64,000 nt of DNA. Source: Microbacterium terricola (GTDB lineage: Bacteria > Actinomycetota > Actinomycetes > Actinomycetales > Microbacteriaceae). Positions 16,683-25,255 of the stretch are shown here, in pieces. Numbering within the stretch: the first letter of the stretch is position 1; each line of letters opens with the position of its first letter. The notes under the pieces were generated by a model, which was given only the letters and a program-made list of their open reading frames with translations, was not told the DNA's origin and did no database searches. The stretch covers positions 2,232,001-2,296,000 of the forward strand of contig NZ_AP027141.1 in assembly GCF_027943945.1 (NCBI RefSeq), in the 5' to 3' direction. The translations under genes and the position numbers were made by a program.

Positions 16683-17863
16683 AGGAGCCTCCTCGCGGCG
16701 AGATTCGTCATGAGAGCCGTGACTCCGAACACCCACGGGTCGCACTCCTCGCTGTGCCGAACGACGTTGACCAATGCGCCCAGCCCGGCCGAGCGGATCG
16801 TCACGACGTCGTCCAGCCTATGGGTGAAGCCCATGCCCGGCGCGTCACGGTCTTCGATCGGCGCGAAGAGCGTGCCGAGCATGAGGATCGCGCCGTCGGG
16901 GTACTGATGGTGAGGGCCGATCAGCTGGCCCACGAGGTCGAGCGGATCCCGGCTGATCTGGCCCATGTCCGACGACGCGTGCATCACGAATCCATCGGCG
17001 CCGCGCACGTCGACGCTCACGACCATCGCTCGGACGTCGTCGATGCCGAACGAGCCGTCGAACAGCCTGATGAACGGCCCCGTGGCACAGGACGCGTTGT
17101 TGTCCTTGGCCTTGGGGAGGAGCAGTGCGCTGCGCCCCTCGATGTCGCGCAGATTCACGTCGTTGGCGAGGGTGGCGCCGACCACCGACCCGCGCGACGA
17201 CACCACGAGCGCGACTTCCGGCTCGGGATTGTTCCACGTCGACGAGGCCAGCACGCCGATCTGCTCCCCGGTGCCCCGTGCCGACAGGGGCATGCCCTTC
17301 GTGAAGATCTCGGCGTCCGGCCCGATCCCGACTTCGAGATACTGCGACCAGAGCCCTTCGTCCACGAAGAACTGCTTGAGTTCGGCGGCGCGCTCCGAGC
17401 CGGGCACGATGCCACGCAGGTCGCCGCCGATCCGGGTCGAGATCACTTCCCGCAGCGCCGCGGCGGCCTGGTGGTCACCGCGAGCACGCTCCTCGATGAC
17501 ACGCTCGATCATCGACACCGCGAAGGTGACCCCGGCCGCCTTCACCGCCTGCAGGTCGTGGGGTGCCAGGAACCACGGGCGACCCGGGTCACGGCGGTCG
17601 AACGGCGTGTTGGCGTGGATGTCCGTCAGCGTTCCGAGCGACGCTCCCGCGGCCTCGCGTGCGGCGGCGGCGGGTTCCGGATGCTCGGCCAGGGCACTCA
17701 CGGTCGCGTATCCCCCGGCGAGGGAGCGAACATCCTCCCCGTCGATCAGCACGGGCGTCGGCCCTTCGACGTCCGGCTGCCAGACGCGTCCGATCAGCGT
17801 CGCGTCGACGGCGTCGACGGGGAGCGTCTCATCGAGAGCAGGGAACCACGGGTGGGTCGTCAT
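16679..17863 (-). CDS. Fumarylacetoacetate hydrolase family protein, XylX-like 2-keto-3-deoxy-pentonate dehydratase candidate
   Basis: The 394-residue product starts at ATG 17863 behind GAAAGGAT. It carries the FAH-family metal site (WNNPEPEVALVV with the ExE pair, then GATLANDVNLRD) and the KAKDNNASCATGPF loop, with HHQYPDGAILMLGTLFAP near the C-terminus. This length and these segments are those of the XylX/GguC branch, whose Caulobacter member dehydrates 2-keto-3-deoxyxylonate to alpha-ketoglutarate semialdehyde. The downstream aldehyde dehydrogenase would then make 2-oxoglutarate. The exact substrate is inferred, not shown. Confidence 0.8.
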   Translation of the reverse strand: MTTHPWFPALDETLPVDAVDATLIGRVWQPDVEGPTPVLIDGEDVRSLAGGYATVSALAEHPEPAAAAREAAGASLGTLTDIHANTPFDRRDPGRPWFLAPHDLQAVKAAGVTFAVSMIERVIEERARGDHQAAAALREVISTRIGGDLRGIVPGSERAAELKQFFVDEGLWSQYLEVGIGPDAEIFTKGMPLSARGTGEQIGVLASSTWNNPEPEVALVVSSRGSVVGATLANDVNLRDIEGRSALLLPKAKDNNASCATGPFIRLFDGSFGIDDVRAMVVSVDVRGADGFVMHASSDMGQISRDPLDLVGQLIGPHHQYPDGAILMLGTLFAPIEDRDAPGMGFTHRLDDVVTIRSAGLGALVNVVRHSEECDPWVFGVTALMTNLAARRLL

Positions 17864-17876
17864 CGATGATCCTTTC

Positions 17877-18659
17877 TCAGCGTCCATGGAATTCGGCTGG
17901 GCGCTTCTCGGCGAACGCTGCTCGCCCTTCGGCGGCGTCTTCCGTCGCGAAGCAGATCGTCTGCAGGTCGCGCTCGTAGCGCATCGCATCGTCGAAGGGC
18001 ATCGTGTATGCGGCGCGCAGATTGGCTTTCGCCGTCTGGGCTGCGATCGGAGGTCGCGACGCGATGACCTGCGCGAGCTCGCGGGCCCGGCCCAGCAGCT
18101 CGGACTGCGGGTGTACTTCACTGACGAGACCCCAGTGGTGGGCGGTCGCCGCGTCGATCGGGTCACCGGTGAGGAGCATCAGCGCCGCGTTGCTCGCCCC
18201 TGCGGAGTGCGCGAGGAAGGCGCTCATGCCCCCGCCGCCGATCCAGCCGAGCTTGATCTCGGCGGCCGCGAGCTGTGCGTTCTCCGAGGCGAGCCGGATA
18301 TCGCAGATCATGGCGGTTTCGACTCCGCCGCCGAAGGCGTACCCGTTGATCGCGGCGATGATCGGCTTGCGGACCTCACGCAGTGCGTCGCAGTAGTCGA
18401 CCCGATTGCGGAACTCCCATGGCGTCGCATACTCGTCGAGCGTGCGGATGTCCGAACCGGCGCAGAACGCCCGCTCTCCCGCGCCGGTGAGCACGACAGC
18501 GCGCACGGAGTCGTCATCGTTGACCGCGTGCGCGAGCCGGGTGAGCTCCTTGGACATCGCGGGGGTCACGGCGTTGAGCTTCTGCGGACGATTCAGGGTG
18601 ATCGTGACGACATGGCCGTCGGACTCGACCGTGACCTCGTCTATTCCACTCGTGATCAT
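17877..18659 (-). CDS. Enoyl-CoA hydratase/isomerase (crotonase) family protein
   Basis: The 260-residue protein has the crotonase oxyanion holes (FCAGSDIR, about 65-72; GYAFGGGVETAM, about 105-116) and both glutamates used for hydration: one in GGGVETAM and one in AAAEIKLGWIGGGG. It should therefore be able to hydrate or dehydrate a CoA thioester, as CaiD does with carnitinyl-CoA. It overlaps the SBP-like gene upstream (ATGA) and lies two genes after a CaiB-type CoA-transferase. No acyl-CoA dehydrogenase or thiolase is nearby, so ordinary beta-oxidation is unlikely. Confidence 0.88.
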   Translation of the reverse strand: MITSGIDEVTVESDGHVVTITLNRPQKLNAVTPAMSKELTRLAHAVNDDDSVRAVVLTGAGERAFCAGSDIRTLDEYATPWEFRNRVDYCDALREVRKPIIAAINGYAFGGGVETAMICDIRLASENAQLAAAEIKLGWIGGGGMSAFLAHSAGASNAALMLLTGDPIDAATAHHWGLVSEVHPQSELLGRARELAQVIASRPPIAAQTAKANLRAAYTMPFDDAMRYERDLQTICFATEDAAEGRAAFAEKRPAEFHGR

Positions 18660-19801
18660 GATGCGATCCCCTCGTTCACAAGACGCCCGGTGGCGTCATG
18701 ATGGATGCGGTCCAGCCGCGCCAGTACGTCAGCAGCCCGCGTCCGGTCGATCAGCGCCGTGCGGAGAGTCTCCGAGAGAAGCGCCTGCACGGCGGTGAAC
18801 CCTTCGAAGCGGGGGCGGATCCACGCGCTCTCGATCGTCGATCGGGTGCGCAGATAGAAGTCGCCGACCGGCGCGTTCACCGCCCGGCTCTCCCATCCCG
18901 CCCGCATCGCCGGCTGCCCCTGGTGGGCGGGGATGAAGCCGGCCTGAGCATCGTCGGACAGCAGCCAGGCGAGGTGGCGGCGCAGCTCCGTGGTCGGATC
19001 GCAACGCCGGGTGACCGCGATGCCGGTGCCGCCGATCGTCGAGCCGCTGCGTCCATCCGGGCCCACGGGGCTCGGCCCGTACACGACCGGGGTCGCACGC
19101 TCGCGATCGGCGTATCCCACGTAGCCGTAGACGAGCGGGATGTACGCGATGTCGTCGGTGCCGACCATTCGCTCGAGCAGGTCGATCGGGTTCTGCGTCT
19201 CGCTGTGGGCGGGTACGAGCCCGGCAAGTTCGGCGAGGATGCCGAACGCGGTGGCGCCGACATCGGGATCGACGATCCGCTCCGCCGCACCGGTGGCGAG
19301 CGGCGCGCCGAGGCTCTGGCACACCGAGGCGAAGGTGAGGTAGGCGTGCGGACCTGAGAGCGAGAGGGCGACCGTCGCTGAGCGGGCGAGCTCGAGCACG
19401 TCGTCCCATCCGGTCGGCTCGACGTCCGCGAGGTCGGCACGCCGTGCGCTGACCTGCGTGGCCGCATCCAGCGGCAGCGCCCAGGTCCGGCCGCCGAGCC
19501 GATACGACTCCAGCGACGGACCGACCGCCCTGCGGGCGACGTCATCGACGAAGGTCTCCCCCATCACGTCCTCCATCGCGCGGAGGCAGCCGCTCGAGAG
19601 CGCGTCGCCCAGGTGGGGGTGATCGAGGACGATCAGGTCGTATCTGTCGGCGAGATCCTCCAACGGCGCGGACTCGAACCCCTCGAGCGAATGGACGTCC
19701 CAGCGCAGCTCATCGCCATCGGCCGCGAGGATCGGGGCACCCGCCTCGAGAGCGGCCCGCCCTCGGGGATGGTCCCAGGTGAGTCCGACGAACGAGGCCA
19801 T
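18656..19801 (-). CDS. Substrate-binding-protein-like protein without signal peptide
   Basis: The 381-residue product resembles family 1 extracellular solute-binding proteins (YDLIVLDHPHLGDA, RTWALPLDAATQV, DDVLELARS, AYIPLVYGYVGYA, HLAWLLSDDAQAGFIPAHQGQPAMR). It begins directly with MASFVGLTWDHPRG: no signal peptide, no lipobox and no upstream in-frame extension that looks like one. It should therefore be cytoplasmic. It sits between the CoA-transferase (two-base gap) and the crotonase (ATGA overlap), so it is likely stoichiometric with them. It may bind the CoA-transferase substrate or have turned into an enzyme subunit; neither is proven. Confidence 0.75.
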   Translation of the reverse strand: MASFVGLTWDHPRGRAALEAGAPILAADGDELRWDVHSLEGFESAPLEDLADRYDLIVLDHPHLGDALSSGCLRAMEDVMGETFVDDVARRAVGPSLESYRLGGRTWALPLDAATQVSARRADLADVEPTGWDDVLELARSATVALSLSGPHAYLTFASVCQSLGAPLATGAAERIVDPDVGATAFGILAELAGLVPAHSETQNPIDLLERMVGTDDIAYIPLVYGYVGYADRERATPVVYGPSPVGPDGRSGSTIGGTGIAVTRRCDPTTELRRHLAWLLSDDAQAGFIPAHQGQPAMRAGWESRAVNAPVGDFYLRTRSTIESAWIRPRFEGFTAVQALLSETLRTALIDRTRAADVLARLDRIHHDATGRLVNEGIAS

Positions 19802-19803
19802 TC

Positions 19804-21021
19804 TCACGCCTCGGTGGAGGCGACGACGCCTGCGGCGAGCAGGCCGGCGACCTCGTCGTCCACGAGACCGAGCCCGTGCAGGATCTCGCGCGTATGCTCG
19901 CCGGTCTGCGGCGCGCCTCGATCGATCCGCGCGGGAGTCCGCGAGAAGCGATAGGGGAATCCGGGGGTCTTCACGACGCCCTCTGTGGGGTGCTCGTATT
20001 CGACCAGCGTGCCGTTGTGGGCGATCTGCTCGTCGTCGACGAGGTCCGCGTACGAGTAGACCGGGGCCACCCAGAGCCCTGCCGGCTGCATGAGCTCGAG
20101 CCACTCGGCGGTGGTGCGCGTCCGCAGCTTGTCGGCGACCGCGACGTAGATCTCGTCACGGCGCGTCCAGCCGTCCACCTCTCCGTCCATGTCGGCGAAC
20201 GACGGCTCATCGATGAGCTCACCCAGCGTGGGCATGTGCGGCATCGCGAGCGCGAGGTAGCCGTCCGCCGTCGCGAAGGCGCCATACGGCGCGCGGATGT
20301 AGACGTGCGCGTGGGGCTGCTCGCTGCGCTCCTGCGGCACGTTGCCCATTGTGAAGACCGAGATCTCCTGCATCTGCAACGTGGTGATCACGTCGAGCAT
20401 GTTGACGGTGACCTGCTGGCCTTCGCCGGTGCGCTCCCGATGCAGCAGCGCCGCCAGCACCGCTTCGAAGGCCGTGGACGCCGTCACCGCGTCGACGAGG
20501 TACTGCCCGGCCGCCTGAGGCGGCGAGCCTTCCGCGCCGGCCGAGAGCATCGCGCCACTGAGCGCCTGCAGCAGGAGGTCCTGGCCGGGTCGATCACGGT
20601 ATGGGCCGTCCTCGCCGTACCCCGAGATCGAGACGTAGACGAGCCCGGGATTGATCTCGCGCAGCGATTCGTAGTCGACTCCGAGACGGGCCGCGACCCC
20701 CGGCCGGTAGTTCTGGAGGAAGACGTCCGACTCGGCCACCAGCCGGTAGAGCAGCTCGCGACCCTCCGGCGCCTTGAGGTCGACCGCCAGCGAGCGCTTG
20801 TTCCGGTTGAGCGAGAGGAACGAGACGTTGATCTTGTTGCCCTTCGCTCCGCCGGCCGCAGCGTGCCGCTGCCACTCGCCTCCGGTCGGCTCGACCTTGA
20901 TCACGTCGGCGCCGAGATCGCCGAGACGCTGTCCCGCGAACGGTCCTGCCATCGCGATGGAGCAGTCCAGCACGCGGTAGCCGCTCAGAATGCCCGGGGC
21001 AGCGGGTCGGGGTTCGGTCAT
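19804..21021 (-). CDS. CaiB/BaiF (type III) CoA-transferase
   Basis: The 405-residue protein shows family III CoA-transferase signatures: AGPFAGQRLGDLGADVIKVE (about 26-45), NRNKRSLAVDLK, a DVFLQNYRPGVA block and GQDLLLQALSGAM (about 147-159), whose Asp aligns with the catalytic aspartate that forms the acyl-anhydride intermediate. C-terminal HPTEGVVKTPGFPYRFSRTP is also typical. Such enzymes move CoA between carboxylates, as in carnitine or oxalate metabolism. Here it is embedded with sugar-type enzymes rather than fatty-acid genes. Confidence 0.9.
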   Translation of the reverse strand: MTEPRPAAPGILSGYRVLDCSIAMAGPFAGQRLGDLGADVIKVEPTGGEWQRHAAAGGAKGNKINVSFLSLNRNKRSLAVDLKAPEGRELLYRLVAESDVFLQNYRPGVAARLGVDYESLREINPGLVYVSISGYGEDGPYRDRPGQDLLLQALSGAMLSAGAEGSPPQAAGQYLVDAVTASTAFEAVLAALLHRERTGEGQQVTVNMLDVITTLQMQEISVFTMGNVPQERSEQPHAHVYIRAPYGAFATADGYLALAMPHMPTLGELIDEPSFADMDGEVDGWTRRDEIYVAVADKLRTRTTAEWLELMQPAGLWVAPVYSYADLVDDEQIAHNGTLVEYEHPTEGVVKTPGFPYRFSRTPARIDRGAPQTGEHTREILHGLGLVDDEVAGLLAAGVVASTEA

Positions 21022-21058
21022 GTCATCGTCCGATCAGGGGTCGCAGTGGGTGGAGTGC

Positions 21059-22198
21059 TCAGGACGCGGCACCGGCGGGCTGACCGCCGATGCCGCGGAT
21101 GCGGGCGCCCGAGGCGCTGACATCCTGCTCACCGTCGAGCAGCTGGATGGTCATGTCGTAGGAACGGGATTCTCCGTGGGCGAGCCACGTGAGACTCCCG
21201 TTCTCGCGTGCCGCGGACTCGCCGGTGACCGGGGTGCTCGACGGTTCGAGGCCGACCGCGTATTGACCCGCGCGCAGGTTCTGCCACTCGAAGAAGTACG
21301 GCTGGGCGGCCGCATCCCATGACACCTCGATGCCGCGCGCGCCGTCGGACGCATGCAATGCCACGCGGTGCCGCCCGTCCGTCCCCGCGACGAGTCCGTG
21401 CTCCCACACCTGCTCGACGAAGCCGTCGACCGGCGCGGGAAGGGTGTCGTAGGTCACGCCCTGCTGCATCGTCGACTCCGACGCCCAGATGTGCTCGGTG
21501 ATCGGCGCGACGAGCACGGTGCCCTCGTCGACAAAGGGATAGCCGATGTTGAGGTGGTACAGGAACATGTGCGGGGTCGGCTCGAAGCCGAGGTTGTCGA
21601 CGACGTCGCGCACGCGGACCGTGGCGCCGAACATGTCGATCTCGATGGTCCGGGTCAGCCGTAGGTGCTCACCGAAGGAGGTCGCCTGGATCACTTCGCC
21701 CACGACGCGGAGCGTGCCGCCACTCTCTTGCCAGTCCTCCTCGACCCGCAGCAGACGGGCCGGAATAGCCGTGAGTCGGCCGTGCAGCCCGTGGCGCACG
21801 GTCTGCTTGGGCGGATACGCGTAGTGGGTCGCGTCGTACTCGCCGCCGAAGAGCGCATGATCGAGCCCGCCCGTGACGAGCAGACCGTCGAGGGCGCGGA
21901 GCCAGGACAGTCCGTCCTCGGCGTCTGACTCATGCAAGCCGGGATGACGGAACCCGTTGCCGCTGCGCCAGCCGAACGGCACCCCGCGGAACCTGGCCCC
22001 ACCCAGATCGAAGGCACGGTCGATGAGCACTTCGATCTCGAGGCCGACCGCGTTGCGCAGGATGAGCGCGCGCACCCCCTCTTCCCGCCCGTTCTTGAGC
22101 ACGACCTCCTGCACGCCGGCGAAGGCGGCGAGATCTCCGGTACGGCGACGGAGGTCGGCGGTGGTCGGCGGTGTCGGCTGCGATGCCATCAGGTTCAC
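21059..22198 (-). CDS. DUF4432 family protein (aldose 1-epimerase-like)
   Basis: The 379-residue protein reads from GTG 22198, which overlaps the SDR stop as GTGA; ATG 22189 is an alternative. The beta-rich sequence with EVLIDRAFDLGGARFRGVPFGW, GLDHALFG, HGLHGRLTAIPARLL and MFLYHLNIGYPFVDEGT fits DUF4432, a galactose-mutarotase-like supersandwich family found in sugar operons. It probably epimerises or binds a sugar or sugar-acid. It lies between the CoA-transferase and the SDR. Confidence 0.8.
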   Translation of the reverse strand: MNLMASQPTPPTTADLRRRTGDLAAFAGVQEVVLKNGREEGVRALILRNAVGLEIEVLIDRAFDLGGARFRGVPFGWRSGNGFRHPGLHESDAEDGLSWLRALDGLLVTGGLDHALFGGEYDATHYAYPPKQTVRHGLHGRLTAIPARLLRVEEDWQESGGTLRVVGEVIQATSFGEHLRLTRTIEIDMFGATVRVRDVVDNLGFEPTPHMFLYHLNIGYPFVDEGTVLVAPITEHIWASESTMQQGVTYDTLPAPVDGFVEQVWEHGLVAGTDGRHRVALHASDGARGIEVSWDAAAQPYFFEWQNLRAGQYAVGLEPSSTPVTGESAARENGSLTWLAHGESRSYDMTIQLLDGEQDVSASGARIRGIGGQPAGAAS

Positions 22199-22956
22199 TC
22201 CATGATCCAGCCGCCGTCGACGTTGATCGTCTGTCCGGTGACGAATGCGGCATCCGGACCGACGAGGAACGACACGACTGCGGCGAGTTCGGCGTCGGTC
22301 CCCCGACGCTTGATCGACTGGCGGTCGATCACGAATTGGTTGTATTCGGCCGGGTTCTCATGGATCTCCTCGGCCTTGGTGGGGAAGGCGCCAGGCGAGA
22401 CGCCGTTGACGCGGACCCCGGATGCTCCGAGCTCACGCGCGAGCGCGCGGGTCAGACCCACCGACGCCCCCTTGGTCGACACGTAGCTCGCGAGGTTCGC
22501 CCAGCCGCCGTGGAACGTGATCGACCCGATGTTCACGATCGAACCGGCGCCTCGATCGGCCATCCGTCGCGCCGCACCCTGCGCGGCGAGGAAGTAGGCG
22601 GTCTGGTTCACCCGGACGACGTCCTCGTACTCGTCCTGCGAGATCTCGAGGAACGGCGTCGCGGGGTAGATCGCCGCGTTGTTCACGAGGGCCGTGAGCG
22701 GGCCGAGCTCGGTCTCCGTCTCGGTCAGCGCCGCCTCGATCGCGGCACCGTCGCGGAGGTCGACGGCGAGCACGCGGTGCGGGATGCCCTCGGCATCGAG
22801 CAGACCCGCGGTCTCGCGCAGCAGGTCACCCTCGCGACCGAGAACGCCGATGGAGAACCCGTCGGCACCCAGCCGCAGCGCGATGGCGCGGCCGAGTGCA
22901 CCTCCGGCCCCTGTGACCAGGGCGGAACCGCGGGGTGCCGACGGGTTCGTCGTCAT
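22195..22956 (-). CDS. SDR family NAD(P)-dependent oxidoreductase
   Basis: The 253-residue classical short-chain dehydrogenase has TGAGGALG (cofactor, about 16-23), NNAA (about 90-93), a Ser in NIGSITFHGG and the catalytic YVSTK pair (about 158-162), ending with INVDGGWIME. It would oxidise a sugar, polyol or sugar-acid hydroxyl or reduce the matching ketone. It lies two bases after the isomerase gene and overlaps the DUF4432 gene, so it belongs to the catabolic operon. Confidence 0.88.
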   Translation of the reverse strand: MTTNPSAPRGSALVTGAGGALGRAIALRLGADGFSIGVLGREGDLLRETAGLLDAEGIPHRVLAVDLRDGAAIEAALTETETELGPLTALVNNAAIYPATPFLEISQDEYEDVVRVNQTAYFLAAQGAARRMADRGAGSIVNIGSITFHGGWANLASYVSTKGASVGLTRALARELGASGVRVNGVSPGAFPTKAEEIHENPAEYNQFVIDRQSIKRRGTDAELAAVVSFLVGPDAAFVTGQTINVDGGWIME

Positions 22957-22958
22957 CG

Positions 22959-23876
22959 TCAGACACCCACCTTCGTCAGGATGTCGTCGACGAACTTCTT
23001 CGCACGCGGCACGTCGCTCTCGTCGAGGTGCTCGATGATCAGCGGCACGTTCGGGCTCTTCTCCGCCAGGCGGCGCACGTAGAACTCGTAGTCGAGCGAG
23101 CCGAGGCCGGCGGCCGGCAGCTCGATCTCGCCGACGCCGCGGAAGGTGTGCGATTCGAGCGCGTCGGCGTCGCCGATGTCGGCGTGCTTCTCGCTCTTGT
23201 CATCGCCCGAGCGCTTCACGTCCTTGGCGTGGGCGATCCGGACGCGGTCGGCAAGGCTGTCGAAGACAGCGCCGAGCACTTCCTGCTGCTTGTCGATGTT
23301 GTGCGTCTCGAAGTAGTTCGTCGGGTCCATCAGAAGCTCGATGCCCGGCTTTCCTGCGAGGTCTGCGAACACGCGCTCGGTCTCCTCGAGCGAGCCGATG
23401 ACGTTGTTGACGTACGTCTCCAGGAGGAAGGTCGCGCCGTGATCGAACGCCGTCTGACGCAGGTCGTCGAGGACGGCCAGGGCGGTGTCGTATCCCTCAG
23501 CCGTCTTGTTCTTGTCGTCGTGCACCCAGTCGCTCTCGGCGTTGAAGGTGCCCGACTCCGAGATCACGTACGGTGTGCCGAACGCGCGGGCATTGCGGAT
23601 GATCTCCTTCAGGTAGTCGACACGGCGCGCGCGCTCGTCCAGGTCGGGGTGCACGATGTTCGTGTAGCCCGAGATGGCGCAGATCGGCAGGTCATGCGCA
23701 CGGAACGTGTCGCGCACGCGCTTGGCCTTCTCCGCGGTGATCTGCCCGGCACTCAGGTCGATGTCGGTGAAGTGCAGATCGAGCTGCACGGTGTTGAACC
23801 CGAGGTCGCGGATCTTGCGCGCGGTCGTCTCGAGGTCGTACGGGAAGTATCCCGAGAAGATGCCGACTTGAATCAT
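22959..23876 (-). CDS. Sugar phosphate isomerase/epimerase (AP endonuclease family 2 fold)
   Basis: The 305-residue TIM-barrel protein begins MIQVGIFSGYFPYDLE, with GFNTVQLDLHFTD, ICAISGYTNIVHPD, LLMDPTNYFE and HAKDVKR segments. The conserved Glu, Asp and His metal ligands of the xylose-isomerase-like fold appear in these strands and in GEIELPAAGLGSLDYEFYVRRL. Members isomerise or epimerise ketoses and inositol derivatives, often paired with a Gfo/Idh/MocA oxidoreductase as here. AAAGGAGC precedes the ATG. Confidence 0.85.
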   Translation of the reverse strand: MIQVGIFSGYFPYDLETTARKIRDLGFNTVQLDLHFTDIDLSAGQITAEKAKRVRDTFRAHDLPICAISGYTNIVHPDLDERARRVDYLKEIIRNARAFGTPYVISESGTFNAESDWVHDDKNKTAEGYDTALAVLDDLRQTAFDHGATFLLETYVNNVIGSLEETERVFADLAGKPGIELLMDPTNYFETHNIDKQQEVLGAVFDSLADRVRIAHAKDVKRSGDDKSEKHADIGDADALESHTFRGVGEIELPAAGLGSLDYEFYVRRLAEKSPNVPLIIEHLDESDVPRAKKFVDDILTKVGV

Positions 23877-23928
23877 TGGTCTTGCTCCTTTGCAGTGGGT
23901 GGTTCGTCGGAAGGGTGTGGGTCGAGGG

Positions 23929-25023
23929 TCAGACGGAGATCTCGTCGATGCGCACCGGGCGATGCTCGGCGATCGAGCGGTAGCCGGCCTCGATCAGGGC
24001 GATCGTCCGGACGTTGTCTGCCACGGTGAGCTCGGGCTCGGTGCCGGTCGCGAGCGCGTACTGCAGCTGTTCCATCACGCCGATGAAGGCGTGCGGGAAC
24101 CAGTGCGTCTCCCAGGTCGGGCTCACCCAGGCACCGTCGGTGGTGAGCGTGGAGGCGTAGGTCAGCGTGGACGGCTCGCCGGTGGGCCAGCCGATCGTGC
24201 CCTTCGCCACGCCCTGCGTGCCTTCGACGCGCCAGGTGATCGACACGTCGGAGTCGAATCCCTCCTCACGGGGACCCGACCAGACATCCTCGACCGACAT
24301 CGCCAGCACGCCCGAGCGGAACCTCAGCGTGGAGACGACGATGCCGTCCTCGTGGGCGAACTCGGTGCGCGGGTCGGTACGCGTCGCGGTGTAGATCTCC
24401 TCAGGCTCGCCGAAGAGGAACCGCAGCGCATCGAGGTGGTGCACGCTCATGTTCGCGAGGGTGAGCCGGTCGTACCCCTCCAGGAACGTCTGCCAGTGCG
24501 GGATCGCGTGCATGTTGATGGTCGCGAACACGACTTCGCCCAACTCCCCGCCGTCGAGGATCTGGCGGAGCACGCGGATGGACTGGTCGAACCGCATGTT
24601 CTGGTTGACCGAGAGCACCTTGCCGGCCGCGGCGGCCTCATCGCGCAGGGCCGCTGCCTCTTCCAGCGTCAGGGCGAGCGGCTTCTGCGCGAGGATCCCC
24701 TTGACGTGGTCCTGAGCGAGCGCCGCCCGGATGAGCGCGGGCTGCTGGTCGGGCGGGAAGGCGATGTCGATGATGTCGATGTCCGTGTCGGCGATCAGCT
24801 CCAGCGGCGTCGCGTGGACGGTGGGGATGCTGTACCGCTCGGCGAGCGCGCGTGCCTTCGACTCGGTGCGGGACGCGATCGCCGCCACGGTGAATCCCGC
24901 TTCACGGTAGGCCTCGAGGTGCACGTCGGCCATGATCATCCCCGCGCCGATGGCTCCGATCCGGTAGCCCGACTCCCTGACCTCCACGTCAGGTGCGAAG
25001 GTCTTCGCTGCTGCTGAACCCAT
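23929..25023 (-). CDS. Gfo/Idh/MocA family oxidoreductase, first gene of the catabolic operon
   Basis: The 364-residue enzyme has the Rossmann motif GAIGAGMIMADVH (about 23-35), the cofactor loop SRTESKA and the family's (E)KP motif as AQKPLALTLEEA (about 119-130), with Gln in place of the usual Glu. A second domain includes NQNMRFDQS and NMSVHHLDALRFLFGEP. It would oxidise a sugar or cyclic polyol with NAD(P). GGAAAGGA lies upstream of the ATG. It is the gene nearest the shared regulatory region with LacI-type operators. Confidence 0.85.
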   Translation of the reverse strand: MGSAAAKTFAPDVEVRESGYRIGAIGAGMIMADVHLEAYREAGFTVAAIASRTESKARALAERYSIPTVHATPLELIADTDIDIIDIAFPPDQQPALIRAALAQDHVKGILAQKPLALTLEEAAALRDEAAAAGKVLSVNQNMRFDQSIRVLRQILDGGELGEVVFATINMHAIPHWQTFLEGYDRLTLANMSVHHLDALRFLFGEPEEIYTATRTDPRTEFAHEDGIVVSTLRFRSGVLAMSVEDVWSGPREEGFDSDVSITWRVEGTQGVAKGTIGWPTGEPSTLTYASTLTTDGAWVSPTWETHWFPHAFIGVMEQLQYALATGTEPELTVADNVRTIALIEAGYRSIAEHRPVRIDEISV

Positions 25024-25104
25024 GGTGGTTCGTTGTCCTTTCCTCGCGACTCTGCGATCCGGAAGTTCCTGCCGGCAGTGGCTTCACTGTCGATCCTAGC
25101 CCGT

Positions 25105-25134
25105 TTTGATAGCGCTACTGGCAGCGCTGTCAAA
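25105..25134. promoter_or_regulatory. Twin LacI-type operators between the divergent catabolic and transport operons
   Basis: Two perfect 8-bp palindromes, TAGCGCTA (25110-25117) and CAGCGCTG (25122-25129), lie 12 bp apart centre to centre inside a larger inverted repeat (TTTGA...TCAAA). A central CG within AGCGCT is the usual LacI/GalR half-site arrangement. Both sites lie inside the predicted minus-strand promoter, so a bound repressor would block RNA polymerase. The LacI gene of the minus-strand operon is the obvious candidate binder. Confidence 0.7.
25106..25133 (-). promoter_or_regulatory. Promoter of the minus-strand catabolic operon (TTGACA / TATCAA)
   Basis: On the minus strand a consensus TTGACA (25128-25133) and TATCAA (25106-25111) are separated by 16 bases. 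Transcription would start near 25099 and give a leader of about 75 bases before the oxidoreductase ATG. The plus-strand promoter for the importer is less clear. Confidence 0.6.
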
Positions 25135-25255
25135 GTTACGGTAATGTCCCTCGCAGCATTCGTCAACACACAGCGGAGAGGCGAACGCACAGCCAGCCGA
25201 TGTCGGCGGCGAATCGGCCGGACGCACGGTCGGACGCATATTCAAAGGAGAAGAA

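Noticed and set aside
17877..21021. Fatty-acid beta-oxidation operon.
   Set aside because: A crotonase and a CoA-transferase are present, but no acyl-CoA dehydrogenase, thiolase or ligase; the neighbours are sugar-type enzymes and a sugar importer.
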